From assembly GCA_050743265.1 (NCBI GenBank), contig JBOGEN010000104.1:1-64000 (forward strand): DNA of 64,000 bases, given 5' to 3'. This DNA is from JBOGEN01 sp050743265 (lineage in GTDB: Bacteria > Actinomycetota > Actinomycetes > JBOGEN01). The notes under the pieces are model-generated. The model saw only the letters and a list, made by a program, of their open reading frames with translations, was not told the DNA's origin and did not search any database. How positions within the stretch are numbered: position 1 is the first letter of the stretch; every line of letters begins with the position of its first letter. The position numbers were made by a program, and so were the translations under genes. This document shows, piece by piece, positions 42,642 to 51,619 of the stretch.

Positions 42642-43280
42642 ATGGCCGCCGCCACGTCGAGCCCGGACGCGCAGCGTCGTGACCTCGTCCGCCTGCTCGC
42701 GGCCCGGGGGGTCTCCGGCGCGGCGGTGCTCGATGCGATGGCAAGCGTCCCCCGCGAGGCGTTCGTGGCCGAGGGCCTCGCCGACCGCGCGTACGCGGAC
42801 AGCCCGCTGCCCATCGGAGGCGGCCAGACGATCTCCCAGCCGCAGATGGTCGCGGTCATGACCGAGGCGCTGGAGCTTCGCCCGTCCGACCGTGTGCTCG
42901 AGGTCGGGACCGGGTCGGGGTACGCCGCGGCGGTCCTCGCACGGGTGGCCGGCGAGGTCCACACGGTCGAGCGGGACGCCCGGCTGGCCACGACGGCGCG
43001 GGACCGCCTGAAGCGCCCGGGCTATGAGAATGTCGCCGTGCGCCACGGGGATGGCAGCGAGGGCTGGCCCGGCCACGCACCGTACGACGCCGTCGTGGTC
43101 ACCGCCGCCCCGGCGCGGCTGCCCCCGGCTCTGCTGTCGCAGGTCGCGGTCGGGGGTCGGCTGGTCGCGCCCGTGGGCCCGCAGGGCGGTGACCAGTCCC
43201 TGGTACGCGTACGGCGACTGGGTGAGGACGAGTACACGGAGGAGGACCTGGGCCCCGTGCGGTTCGTGCCGCTCACCTGA
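42642..43280 (+). CDS. Protein-L-isoaspartate O-methyltransferase-like
   Basis: This 212-residue SAM-dependent enzyme of the PCMT family repairs isoaspartyl residues in aged proteins. Motifs are REAFVAEGLADRAYADSPLP, IGGGQTISQPQMVAVMTEAL, the SAM loop VLEVGTGSGYAAAVLA, HTVERDARLA and APYDAVVVTAA. ATG 42642 follows GGGGGCAGGTG. It is convergent with a second VOC protein. Confidence 0.92.
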   Translation: MAAATSSPDAQRRDLVRLLAARGVSGAAVLDAMASVPREAFVAEGLADRAYADSPLPIGGGQTISQPQMVAVMTEALELRPSDRVLEVGTGSGYAAAVLARVAGEVHTVERDARLATTARDRLKRPGYENVAVRHGDGSEGWPGHAPYDAVVVTAAPARLPPALLSQVAVGGRLVAPVGPQGGDQSLVRVRRLGEDEYTEEDLGPVRFVPLT

Positions 43281-43317
43281 GCAGGCCGGCAGCTCGCGTG
43301 CGCAGGCAGGCCGCTCA
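43278..43317. terminator. Possible bidirectional hairpin between convergent genes
   Basis: TGAGC-A-GGCC (43278-43287) can pair with GGCC-GCTCA (43309-43317) with one bulge. The arms include the stop codons of both flanking genes. Confidence 0.4.
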
Positions 43318-43689
43318 GACGAACAGGCAGAAGGGGTGGCCCGCGGGGTCGAGGTGGACCCGGACGTGGTCCTGCGGCTGATAGTCCGCCGGCGTCGACC
43401 CCAGGGCGATCGCATGCGCCGCCGCCGCGTCGAGATCGTCCACCCGGATGTCGAGATGGACGAGCATCTGCTGCTCGCCCGGTCGTTCCGGCCAGACCGG
43501 AGCGCGGTAGTCCTTCTCTTCCTGGAACGACAGGCCCGCGCCGCCGGCCGGGCACCGGAGCTGCACCCAGCCGGGGTCGCTCCTGATCTGCTCCCAGCCG
43601 AGCAGGTGCCGGTAGAAGTCGGCGAGCGCCTGGGCGTCCGGGGCGCCCAGGACCGTCGCCGAGAGGGTTATCGAGAGGGTCGGGGTCAC
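43315..43689 (-). CDS. VOC-family protein
   Basis: This 124-residue single VOC domain has LSATVLGAPDAQALADFYRHLLGWE, QMLVHLDIRVDDLDAAAAHA and VRVHLDPAGHPFCLFV. It belongs to the glyoxalase-like group often seen in actinobacteria. GTG 43689 is preceded by AGGAGG. Function unspecified. It is convergent with the methyltransferase gene. Confidence 0.88.
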   Translation of the reverse strand: MTPTLSITLSATVLGAPDAQALADFYRHLLGWEQIRSDPGWVQLRCPAGGAGLSFQEEKDYRAPVWPERPGEQQMLVHLDIRVDDLDAAAAHAIALGSTPADYQPQDHVRVHLDPAGHPFCLFV

Positions 43690-43785
43690 GGGTCCTCCTG
43701 CACGGGGCGCCGACGGACGCGCCCGAGCATGCACGGCTATGCCCGCCCCCGCCAAGCGACGGCCCGGCCCGCGAGCGCAGACCGC

Positions 43786-44994
43786 TCAGTAGCGGCTGTA
43801 GAGCAGGAGGTTCGGCGAGCCCGCCCCGGCGTTCTTGACGACTCCGCGAGTCGCCCGGTCGCGCAGTGCCGTCGCCACCCGACCGGGCGAAGCCGCCCGG
43901 TGGGTCTGGAGGTACTGGGCTGCCGCCCCCGCGACGTGGGGCGCGGCCATCGAGGTTCCGCTCACGGTCTTCGTCGCGGTGTTGCTCGTCGACCAGGCGG
44001 ACTTCACGTCCACCCCGGGCGCGAAGAGGTCAAGGCACTCGCCGTAGCTGGCCCAAGTGGGCGACCAGTCCGTCCTGTCGGTGGCGCTCACGGTCAACGC
44101 CCGGTCCACGCGGGCCGGTGAGTTCCCGCAGGCAGGCAGGCCGTCGTTGCCCGCGGCGACGGCGTACGTGATGCCGTCGAGGATCGAGTTGCGGACGGCG
44201 AGGTCAAGGGACTCGCTCGTGCCGCTGCCCCCCAGGCTCAGGTTGGCGACCGCCGGCTGTCCCGCCGTGTGGTGCCGCGTCACCCAGTCGATGCCGGCGA
44301 TCACGTTCGCCAGGCTTCCTCCGCCGGTGCAGTTCAGGACGCGTACCCCGACCAGGGACACGCGCTTGGCGACACCGTAGCGGCTCCCCCCGATCGTCCC
44401 GGACACATGCGTGCCGTGGCCGTTGCAGTCGGTCGCCGAGCCCCCGTTCACCGCGTCGTACCCGCTCACGGCACGCCCACCGAACTGCTGGTGGCCGAAC
44501 CTGATCCCGGTGTCGATGACGTAGGCCCGCACGCCCTGCCCGGTGGCGTCGTAGCGGTACGTGCCCGAGAGGGGCCGCGCGTGCTGGTCGTCGCGGTCGA
44601 GTCCCCAGGGCGGGTTCGTCTGTGTCGACACCACGTGGAGCCGCTGGTCGGGAACGACGGACGCGACCGTCGGGTCAGCGCGCAGCGTCCGTACGGCAAA
44701 CGCTGGGAGCACCGCCGCGTACCCGCGGAGAGCCTGGCCGTACACGTGGCGGACGTCGCCTCCCAGGCGCTCGGCGCGGTCCGCCTCGGTGTGGGAGACC
44801 GTGACGTCCTTCCGCGACCCGACGTCGGCCGCCGTCCTGGGTGCGGGGTCCTTCAACGTGACGACGTACTCCCGGGACGGCTCCCCTGGCGTGCGAGGAC
44901 TCGACGCCTGCGAGGCCGCGGCCAGACCCGGCAGGGCGACGAGCACCAGGGCCGCACAGGTCCCCGCGACGACAAGATCCCGACGAGCGCGCAC
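43786..44994 (-). CDS. Secreted subtilisin-like serine protease (S8)
   Basis: This exported peptidase of about 402 residues has a signal peptide (VVAGTCAALVLVALPGLAAA), an I9-type propeptide (about 40-115, with YVVTLKDP) and an S8A catalytic domain. The triad is Asp in YVIDTGIRF, His in CNGHGTHVSGT and Ser in SGTSMAAPHVAG; the oxyanion Asn is in AAGNDG. It resembles aqualysin/proteinase-K types with several cysteines. GTG 44994, with GGGTGAGGGC before it, is a likelier start than the upstream GTG at 45036. Monocistronic. Confidence 0.93.
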   Translation of the reverse strand: MRARRDLVVAGTCAALVLVALPGLAAASQASSPRTPGEPSREYVVTLKDPAPRTAADVGSRKDVTVSHTEADRAERLGGDVRHVYGQALRGYAAVLPAFAVRTLRADPTVASVVPDQRLHVVSTQTNPPWGLDRDDQHARPLSGTYRYDATGQGVRAYVIDTGIRFGHQQFGGRAVSGYDAVNGGSATDCNGHGTHVSGTIGGSRYGVAKRVSLVGVRVLNCTGGGSLANVIAGIDWVTRHHTAGQPAVANLSLGGSGTSESLDLAVRNSILDGITYAVAAGNDGLPACGNSPARVDRALTVSATDRTDWSPTWASYGECLDLFAPGVDVKSAWSTSNTATKTVSGTSMAAPHVAGAAAQYLQTHRAASPGRVATALRDRATRGVVKNAGAGSPNLLLYSRY

Positions 44995-45256
44995 GCCCTC
45001 ACCCCTCTTCCCTGCCACAGGACCGGACGGTCCCACGCGTTGTCAGTGTGATGGCGCCCAACGGGTTGCGAAACCTCCGATGGGTCATCGAAACCCGGAC
45101 AACGTGGGCGCCCGAGCACGGGGGGCATGCCCGACTCGCGCCCGTCGGGCCGGGGAGGTGCCGCGGTGCCGGCCGCGTCGGGCCGGCGCGACCATGGACC
45201 CTGGGGCACGCGGCCGGCGGTGACGTGCGCCGGCCGGACGAGCCGGGAAGGAGGCG

Positions 45257-46111
45257 ATGGCGGTGAGGGTGGTCGACCGATCCTCGCGGGTCGGGTTCGT
45301 CGGTCTCGGCAACCTGGGCGAGCCGATGGCCCGGACGCTGCTGCGTGCCGGGTGGAGCCTGACCGTGCTCGACCAGGCCCGGCACAAGGCCGACCGCTGC
45401 GCGGCGGAGGGCGCCGGCGTCGCGGAGAGCCCCAGGGAGCTGCACGACTGTCAGGTCGTGGCCCTTGCCGTACCGGACAACGCGGCAGTCGATGACGTGC
45501 TCCACGGCGACGAGCACCTCCTCGACACGCTCCCGTCCGGTGCGACGGTCGTCGTGCACAGCACGGTGCTGCCGGACTCCCTCCAGCGGCTGGCGGCGAC
45601 GGCGGCGAGGCGTGGGGTGGGAGTCGTGGACGCCCCCGTCAGCGGCGGGGCCGACCGCGCCGCCACCGGCGACCTCACCGTCATGGCCGGGGGAGCGCCC
45701 GAGGTCGTCGACGCGGTGCGGCCGCTGCTCGACACCGTGGGCAGCGACGTCCGGCACGTGGGGCCGCCCGGTGCCGGTGCGGCGACCAAGCTCGCGAACC
45801 AGCTCATGATGTTCGCCGCGCTCGCCGGCACGTACGAGGCGCTCGACCTCGCGGCCGCGTACGGCGTGGAGGAGGCCGACGTCCTCGCGGCTGTGGACAA
45901 GAGCACCGGCGGGTCCTGGGTGACGCGCCACTGGGGGTTCTTCGACCAGGTCGCCCAGGCGTACGACGAGGGCGGGACGCTGGTGCGTGACCGGCCGTGG
46001 AGCAAGGACCTGGCGGAGGTCGTGGCGGCCGCCCGTGCCGCGGACGTCGCGCTGCCGGTCGCCGGACTGCTCGCCCAGTACATCGCGGAGCGCGTGGAGC
46101 GGCGAGGGTGA
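45257..46111 (+). CDS. Beta-hydroxyacid dehydrogenase (HIBADH-like)
   Basis: This 284-residue NAD(P)-dependent enzyme belongs to the 3-hydroxyisobutyrate/tartronate-semialdehyde reductase family. The Rossmann motif is VGFVGLGNLGEPMA, the substrate loop is DAPVSGGADRAATGDLT, and the catalytic lysine is in GAATKLANQLMM. ATG 45257 has AAGGAGGCG. The amidohydrolase gene starts in its stop codon (GTGA). A second enzyme of the same family lies on the far side of the catabolic operon at 53.3 kb; the two differ clearly and probably act on different steps. Confidence 0.9.
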   Translation: MAVRVVDRSSRVGFVGLGNLGEPMARTLLRAGWSLTVLDQARHKADRCAAEGAGVAESPRELHDCQVVALAVPDNAAVDDVLHGDEHLLDTLPSGATVVVHSTVLPDSLQRLAATAARRGVGVVDAPVSGGADRAATGDLTVMAGGAPEVVDAVRPLLDTVGSDVRHVGPPGAGAATKLANQLMMFAALAGTYEALDLAAAYGVEEADVLAAVDKSTGGSWVTRHWGFFDQVAQAYDEGGTLVRDRPWSKDLAEVVAAARAADVALPVAGLLAQYIAERVERRG

Positions 46112-46983
46112 GCGTGGGCCCTTCCGTGACCGCGACGCGGACGATCGACGCGCACCACCACTTCTGGCGCGTCGCGGAGCAGGCTCAGCCCTGGCGTACG
46201 GGTGACCACGAGGCGATCGCGCGCGACTTCCTCCCGATCGACCTTGACGTCCACCTGCGTGCCTGCGACGTCGATGCGACCCTGCTCGTCCAGTCGGTCG
46301 ACTCCCGCGAGGAGAACGAGAGGCTCGACCGTCTAGCGGGCGAGACCCCGTTCGTGGCGGGCGTGGTCGCGTGGCTGCCGCTGACGGACCCGCCGGCAGC
46401 GGCCGACGAGATGGCCCACCTGCCGGCGCCGACACGCGGGGTGCGCTGCCTCGTCGGACACGCCCCGATCGACCGCCTGGAGCGACCGGACGCGCTGGCG
46501 GTGCTCACCGAGCTCGCCGAGCGAGGTCTGGCCTGGGACGTCGTCCCCGTGACGGCGGAGCAGACCCGGACCGTCCTGCGCGTCGCCCGGGAGGTGCCCG
46601 GTCTCCGGGTGGTCGTCGACCACCTCGCGCGTCCGCCCCTCGACGTGGCCGACGGCGGCGCCTGGGAGCGAGCCGTCCGCGACCTCGCCACGTGCCCGAA
46701 CGTCGCGGTGAAGGTCTCCGTCGGGATCGACCTGCTCACCCGTACGCCGTGGGACCGGAGCCGGCTCTGCGATGCCGTCCAGGTGGTCGCTGACCAGGTC
46801 GGCCCGCGTCGGATGATGCTCGCGAGCAACTGGCCGGTGGTCCTGCTGCGTCGGTCGTACGTGGGGGCCTGGTCCGACCTGGTGGTGGCCGTCCGTACCG
46901 CCGGCATCGACGGCGAGGAGCTGGCCGAGGTGTGCGGCGGAACGGCGGCGCGCTGGTACGGCCTGGCGGACCTCGCCTGCTAG
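46108..46983 (+). CDS. Amidohydrolase-family hydrolase (COG3618, lactonase-like)
   Basis: This 291-residue TIM-barrel hydrolase starts with the metal motif TIDAHHHFWRV, close to L-fucono/L-rhamnono-lactonases (IDAHQHFW). Other parts are RGVRCLVGH, LRVVVDHLARPP with a conserved His, NVAVKVSVG and LASNWPVVLL with an Asn where the catalytic Asp usually sits (SDWP), which is odd. It may hydrolyse a lactone. It is translationally coupled to the preceding dehydrogenase (start GTG 46108 overlaps its stop by 4 bp). The Asp to Asn change could mean altered activity. Confidence 0.82.
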   Translation: MSVGPSVTATRTIDAHHHFWRVAEQAQPWRTGDHEAIARDFLPIDLDVHLRACDVDATLLVQSVDSREENERLDRLAGETPFVAGVVAWLPLTDPPAAADEMAHLPAPTRGVRCLVGHAPIDRLERPDALAVLTELAERGLAWDVVPVTAEQTRTVLRVAREVPGLRVVVDHLARPPLDVADGGAWERAVRDLATCPNVAVKVSVGIDLLTRTPWDRSRLCDAVQVVADQVGPRRMMLASNWPVVLLRRSYVGAWSDLVVAVRTAGIDGEELAEVCGGTAARWYGLADLAC

Positions 46984-47002
46984 TCGCAGCGGGTGTCGAG
47001 CC

Positions 47003-47707
47003 TCAGCCGGTCGGCGTCGGGTCCTCGAGGGCGTCGAGCCACCCCTGGGCCGCCGTCTTCACATGCGAGGAGGTGTGCTCGACCGCGGCGGCGACGTCCC
47101 GCCGCGCGATCGCCTCACCGATGTCCCGCAGCTCCTGTGCGGACTGCCGGGGCCGGCCCGGCTGGGACAGCGTCCTCGCGCGCAGATGGCGCAGCCGCCC
47201 GTTGAGGCTGCCCAGCAGCTCGCGCAGGGAGTCGCTGGCCCCGTCGGTGAGCACCGCGTAGACCTGGTCCTTCGCCGCGAGCATCCCGCGGGTGTCCCCG
47301 TCGCGCTCGCATGCTGCGGCGTACGCCCCGATCGCCCTCTGCAGGGCGTCGATCTGGCCGTCGTCCGCCCGCTCGACGAACCGCCGGACGAGCAACGCCT
47401 CGATGGCCACGCGGGCCTCGTACAGGTCGGCCGCGTCCTCGTGGCTCAGCGAGGCGACCACGGCCCCGCGCTGGGGGATGACCTGGACGAGCCCCTCGGA
47501 CTCCAGCTCGCGGAGCGCCTCGCGCACCGTCGACCGCGAGACCTCGAGTCGCTCGATGAGCTCACGCTCGACGAGACGCTGGCCCGGCTGCAGGTCCAGG
47601 GTCAGGATCGCCGTCCGCAGGACGTCGACCACCTGGAGGCGCAGCGGGGCCGCGGACCTGCCGACGGCCGGCATGGCCCACGCACTCGAGACAGGGGTAC
47701 CGGACAT
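47003..47707 (-). CDS. GntR-family regulator, FCD subgroup
   Basis: This 234-residue regulator has a winged helix (about 20-85, QVVDVLRTAILTLDLQPGQRL, EVSRSTVREALRELESEGLV) and a C-terminal FCD helical ligand domain (DLYEARVAIEALLVRRF, and histidine-containing helices near the end). FCD regulators bind organic acids. It is the last gene of the minus-strand operon, so it likely controls its own synthesis and that of the operon, and perhaps the 35-40 kb regulon whose promoters have FCD-type palindromes. ATG 47707; a later ATG 47674 is possible. Confidence 0.92.
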   Translation of the reverse strand: MSGTPVSSAWAMPAVGRSAAPLRLQVVDVLRTAILTLDLQPGQRLVERELIERLEVSRSTVREALRELESEGLVQVIPQRGAVVASLSHEDAADLYEARVAIEALLVRRFVERADDGQIDALQRAIGAYAAACERDGDTRGMLAAKDQVYAVLTDGASDSLRELLGSLNGRLRHLRARTLSQPGRPRQSAQELRDIGEAIARRDVAAAVEHTSSHVKTAAQGWLDALEDPTPTG

Positions 47708-47718
47708 GGGCACCCATC

Positions 47719-48987
47719 CTAAACGGGCTGGTCGGACGCCCTGATCTCGTCCAGGACGGGGGCCAGGTACGTGCGGAAGGCCGCCGGGTCCTCGGCCATC
47801 GGGAAGTGCCCCATCCCTTCGAGCAGGGTGAACCGGCCGCCCAGCTGCTCGGCCGCCGTCCGGCTCATCTCGGGGGTGGAGGAGTAGTCGTACTCGCCGC
47901 AGAACACGAACAGCGGGCAGCGCGTCGGGCCGAGGTCGGCGGCCACGGCGGGCAGGGTCGCGACGAACGCGGTGTCCCCGTGGTACACCCCGGCGCCGGA
48001 CTGCCCGTACTCCCACAGCACCTGGTCCTGCAGGTGCTGCGGGCTGGCCGGCGACATGAGGCCGGCGACCCAGGTGGACAGGAACTGGCTGTGGTCGACC
48101 TCCATCTGCCGGGTCCAGGCCACCCGGCGGGAGGGGTTCCCGAAGCCCCCTTCGAGCGAGACGACCGCGCGGAACGCCTCGCCATGCGCGCTCGCGAGGT
48201 ACAGGCCGAGCGAGCCGCCCATGGAGCACCCGAGCAGCGCCGGCCGCTCCAGGCCGAGGGTGGCCATGAACGCGAGGACCGCCTCGGCGTACCAGGCGAC
48301 GTCGAGCTCGTACGTGCGGCGCCGCCAGTCCGCGGGCGGGTTCGAGCGCCCGTGCCAGGGCAGGTCGAACGCGTACAGCGCGAAGCCGTCCGTGAGGTCG
48401 GCGTCCTCCATGACGTGGTGGTACTGCCTGCTGTCCGAGCCGGCGGTGTGCAGGCAGACGAGCGGGATGCCCGAGCCCGCGGTCTCGTAGTAGACCCGGT
48501 ACGTCTCCCCGGCGATGGTGACCGGGACGTAGTGGCCGGTGATGCGGCTGGGCCCGTCCAGCCTCTCGCCGGTCGGCGCCGTACGCGGGCCGTCGGTGTC
48601 GGCCTTGCCGGCGAGGACGCGCAGCACCCGCTCGAGCACGGGGGAGCACTGGGCCCAGCACAGCCGGTCCCCGCTGACGACGTCCGCGCCGAGCGTGGCC
48701 ACCAGCGCCTGGGCGGTGTTGTGCCCGGCGGGCGGCACCGGCATCCGGTAGCCGCGCCAGGCCTCGGCGGACAACGAGAACGCGAATGCCCACGAGTCGT
48801 TGATGTCGACCCCGGAGCGGACGGTGACCCCGGACGTGACGCCGTCGCCGGTCGAGACGAGCAGGCGCTCCTCACCGAGCGTCAGCAGGAAACGCCGCGG
48901 CTCCCTCCGCGGGAGGGCCCGGAGCACCGGGTCCGCGGCGAGGTCCCACGTCTCGCGGCGTCCGGGGTCGGTCACGGCCTCGGGCAC
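47719..48987 (-). CDS. Alpha/beta-hydrolase with extra N-terminal domain
   Basis: This 422-residue protein has an alpha/beta hydrolase domain in its last 280 residues: oxyanion region VCLHTAGSDSRQYHHV, nucleophile elbow LLGCSMGGSLGLY, acid in FCGEYDYSS and His in LLEGMGHFPMAEDP. The first 130 residues form a separate domain (RRFLLTLGEERLLVSTG, VDINDSWAFAF) that looks like an SCP2-type sterol/lipid-binding fold. Such fusions could hold a hydrophobic or CoA substrate. GTG 48987, after GAGG, is the best start. It lies 7 bp after the cupin gene in the same operon. C-C or ester hydrolysis of a ring-cleavage product is a guess. Confidence 0.82.
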   Translation of the reverse strand: MPEAVTDPGRRETWDLAADPVLRALPRREPRRFLLTLGEERLLVSTGDGVTSGVTVRSGVDINDSWAFAFSLSAEAWRGYRMPVPPAGHNTAQALVATLGADVVSGDRLCWAQCSPVLERVLRVLAGKADTDGPRTAPTGERLDGPSRITGHYVPVTIAGETYRVYYETAGSGIPLVCLHTAGSDSRQYHHVMEDADLTDGFALYAFDLPWHGRSNPPADWRRRTYELDVAWYAEAVLAFMATLGLERPALLGCSMGGSLGLYLASAHGEAFRAVVSLEGGFGNPSRRVAWTRQMEVDHSQFLSTWVAGLMSPASPQHLQDQVLWEYGQSGAGVYHGDTAFVATLPAVAADLGPTRCPLFVFCGEYDYSSTPEMSRTAAEQLGGRFTLLEGMGHFPMAEDPAAFRTYLAPVLDEIRASDQPV

Positions 48988-48994
48988 GGCGTCC

Positions 48995-49396
48995 TCACCC
49001 ACCGGCTCCGGTGACCCGGGCGTACAGCGCCTCCTCGACCTCGCTCGTCCACTTCGTCTGCCCGAGCGAGATGGCGACATGGATGAGCAGGCTGTCGTCG
49101 GCGGCGCCGTGCCAGTGCTCCTCGTCCGGCGGGACGTAGACGACATCGCCCACGGTGATGAGGGCCTTCTCCTCGTCCCGGTTCTGCACGAATCCGCGGC
49201 CGTGGGTCACGATGAGGACCTGGCCTTCGCCGTGGCTGTGCCAGTACGTACGCGCCCCGGGCGTGAAGCACACGGTGTTCGCGGTGAGCGCCGGGTTCTT
49301 CTCGGCCAGGATCGGGTCCGCCCAGACGGTCCCGGTGAACGTGTCCGTACGGTTCTCGGAAGCCGTCCCGGGCAGTCGGCCACGGTGGATCTTCAT
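48995..49396 (-). CDS. Single-domain cupin
   Basis: This 133-residue cupin has a metal site in YWHSHGEGQVLIVTHGRG (His-x-His and Gln/Glu) and a second histidine near EEHWHGA. It is similar to carboxymuconolactone-associated and other small catabolic cupins; no specific reaction can be named. ATG 49396. It is fourth in the minus-strand operon, 70 bp after the MBL hydrolase and 7 bp before the alpha/beta hydrolase. Confidence 0.85.
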   Translation of the reverse strand: MKIHRGRLPGTASENRTDTFTGTVWADPILAEKNPALTANTVCFTPGARTYWHSHGEGQVLIVTHGRGFVQNRDEEKALITVGDVVYVPPDEEHWHGAADDSLLIHVAISLGQTKWTSEVEEALYARVTGAGG

Positions 49397-49466
49397 CTCG
49401 GCAGTCCCTCGCCTCGTCAGTGGGGTGGTCGGTCGGGGTGTCGGTCGGTGCCCCCGGGGGGGGGGG

Positions 49467-50249
49467 TCAGCAGATGCGTACGGCCGTGCCCTCGAGGCCC
49501 TCGACCGGGGGAAAGCGGGTCATGACGTCCGGGTCATGGCCGGCGACGAGTGCGAGCTGGTCCCCGTCGGTGAGGTCGCGGAGCAGCTGGTACGCCTGGT
49601 ACATCTCCGTGAGGTCGTCCAGGATCGCGAACGGCCGGTCCAGCTCGACCTCCTCGTACAGGTGCACGGCGTCGGAGGCCAGCACGGCCTCGCGTCCCTC
49701 GGTCGTGACCGTGAGCACGAGCTGGCCGGGGGTGTGCCCGCCGACACGCTGCGCGCGCAGGCCCGGCGCGATCTCGGCGTCGTCGTCCAGCCGGCTGACG
49801 CGCCCCTCCTTCTCCGCCGTCTCGACGTACGCGATCTCGTCCTCCTCGACGACCTGGGCGAACTGGGTGCGCTTCGCCCACGGGCTCGTCCAGAAGTCCA
49901 GCTCGCGCCCGGAGAGGAGGATCTGCGCGTCGGGGAACACGGAGAGGTTGCCGATGTGGTCGTAGTGGAAGTGCGTGGCGACCACCCGCGAGACGTCGCC
50001 CGGGGACAGCCCCAGCTTGGCCAGGCCCTCGGCCGGCGTGAGCAGCGACGTCCGGCCACGGCGTGCCCCCGCCGACGGCGCGAAGCCGGTGTCGACCACG
50101 GTGACGGTGTCGTCGGTGCGCAGGACCCAGAAGAAGTAGTCCATCTGCACGGTGACGTCGGGCTCGCCGTACGCGTGGTAGCGGTAGTACGTCTCCGACT
50201 TGGTCGTCTCGAGCGTCCCGTAGCGGACGGCGATGACCTCGTGCTCCAT
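49467..50249 (-). CDS. Metallo-beta-lactamase-fold hydrolase (lactonase-like)
   Basis: This 260-residue MBL-fold enzyme has HFHYDHIGN (HxHxDH), a further His in VGGHTPGQL, the bridging Asp in LASDAVH and the last His in VAGHDPDV, so the two-zinc site is complete. The size and the Tyr/Gly-rich N-terminus fit the N-acyl-homoserine-lactonase/other-lactonase group. In this operon it more likely opens a lactone made from the imported compound than quenches signals. The start ATG 50249 shares one base with the stop of the transporter (TGATG). An 11-base G run abuts its 3' end. Confidence 0.87.
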   Translation of the reverse strand: MEHEVIAVRYGTLETTKSETYYRYHAYGEPDVTVQMDYFFWVLRTDDTVTVVDTGFAPSAGARRGRTSLLTPAEGLAKLGLSPGDVSRVVATHFHYDHIGNLSVFPDAQILLSGRELDFWTSPWAKRTQFAQVVEEDEIAYVETAEKEGRVSRLDDDAEIAPGLRAQRVGGHTPGQLVLTVTTEGREAVLASDAVHLYEEVELDRPFAILDDLTEMYQAYQLLRDLTDGDQLALVAGHDPDVMTRFPPVEGLEGTAVRIC

Positions 50250-51607
50250 CACGGCGCCATGGGCTGCGGACGCGTCACACCGACCGGTTCCTCGGCCACG
50301 GCCGACAGCGTGGACTCCCGGGTCTCGGGCAGGTACCGCCACAGGGCGACGCCGGCGAGCAGGGCCACGCCGCACAGGTAGAACGCGGGGGAGATGCTGA
50401 GCCCGGTCGACGCCACCAGCCACCCGCCGAGGAACGGGCCGGGCCCGGCGACGATCGCCAGCGCGAGGTTGTAGCCGACGGACGCGCCGCTCACCCGGGT
50501 GGCGTCAGGGAACAGCTCGGCGAGCAGCACCACGCTCGTCACGTTCGCCAGCGCCTCGGCGATGCCGAGCAGGACGAGCCCGAGCAGCGCGAGCACGATC
50601 ACGCCCTGCGACATCAGCCCGAACGCCGGGACGCCGAACAGTGCCATCGCCGCGCACCCGCCGATCATCGTGGGGCGGCGTCCGATGCGGTCGCTCAGCA
50701 TGCCGACGCAGGGGCACAGCGCCGCGTACACGAGCAGCCCGACCGAGGTGAGCACGAGCGCGGTCGTCGGGTCGAACCCGGAGGTCTCCGTCAGGTAGCT
50801 CACCGCGAACGTGACCAGGTAGTAGTAGCCGAGCCCGATGACGCTCGCCGCGGCGAACACGAGCCCGATCTGCTGGAGGTTCTCCTTGCCGGCACGGCGC
50901 AGCGGTGTGGTGGTCACGCGCTGCTGGCGCTGCAGGTTCCGGTAGACGGGGGTCTCGTCCAGCCTGATCCGCAGGTAGAGACCGATGGCCGTGAGCGGTG
51001 CGGCGACGAGGAACGGGATGCGCCAGCCCCAGGCCAGCATCGCGTCGTCGCTCAGGGTGAGGCTCAGGGTGAGGCCGACGAGCCCTCCGACGGCGCCGGC
51101 GAGGGCGGCGGTCATCGAGATCACGCTGGACGCGAGGCCGCGCTTGTCCTGGGGGGCCTGCTCGATGAGGAACGTGGAGGACCCGGTCCACTCCCCGCCC
51201 GCGGACACGCCCTGTACGCAGCGCAGCAGGACGAGCAGGACGGGCGCGACGATGCCGACCGTCTCGTACGAGGGCAGGAGCGCGATGAGCGTCGTCGAGA
51301 CGCCCATGAGGATGATCGACGTGGCAAGCGCGGGACGCCGGCCGAACCGGTCCCCGACCCAGCCGAAGACGAACCCGCCGACCGGACGGAAGAAGAAGGC
51401 CACGCCGAAGACGGCCAGGGCCGAGAGCAGCGAGACGGTCGGGTCGTCCGTGGGGAAGAAGACCTGCCCGATGGTCGTGGCGACGAAGCCGTAGACGGCG
51501 AAGTCGAACCACTCCATGAAGTTGCCGACGCCGGTCGCGAGGACCGCCTTCCGGCGGAACGCGGGCGGGCTGACAGGGCTGGCAGGGTCCGCGGGGGTGC
51601 TGCTCAT
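50249..51607 (-). CDS. MHS-family organic-acid/proton symporter
   Basis: This 452-residue transporter of the metabolite:H+ symporter group of the MFS (ShiA, KgtP, CitA relatives) has 12 TM spans. Signatures are GNFMEWFDFAVYGF near the N-terminus, GWVGDRFGRRPALATSI in loop 2-3, RCVQGVSAGGEWTGSSTFL and GMLSDRIGRRPTMI. It imports a carboxylic acid, probably the substrate of the whole operon. It starts 12 bp after the aldehyde dehydrogenase gene. Confidence 0.92.
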   Translation of the reverse strand: MSSTPADPASPVSPPAFRRKAVLATGVGNFMEWFDFAVYGFVATTIGQVFFPTDDPTVSLLSALAVFGVAFFFRPVGGFVFGWVGDRFGRRPALATSIILMGVSTTLIALLPSYETVGIVAPVLLVLLRCVQGVSAGGEWTGSSTFLIEQAPQDKRGLASSVISMTAALAGAVGGLVGLTLSLTLSDDAMLAWGWRIPFLVAAPLTAIGLYLRIRLDETPVYRNLQRQQRVTTTPLRRAGKENLQQIGLVFAAASVIGLGYYYLVTFAVSYLTETSGFDPTTALVLTSVGLLVYAALCPCVGMLSDRIGRRPTMIGGCAAMALFGVPAFGLMSQGVIVLALLGLVLLGIAEALANVTSVVLLAELFPDATRVSGASVGYNLALAIVAGPGPFLGGWLVASTGLSISPAFYLCGVALLAGVALWRYLPETRESTLSAVAEEPVGVTRPQPMAP

Positions 51608-51619
51608 CGTGGGGCTCCC

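Noticed and set aside
46108..46983. Call as 2-pyrone-4,6-dicarboxylate hydrolase (LigI) because of the RraA-type aldolase in the window
   Set aside because: The first motif (IDAHHHFW) is closer to fuconolactonase-type proteins than to LigI, so only a general amidohydrolase call is made.
49456..49466. Run of 11 G bases as a phase-variation switch
   Set aside because: It lies just outside the stop codon of the MBL hydrolase gene and in no promoter I can see. It is more a risk for assembly length error than a switch.
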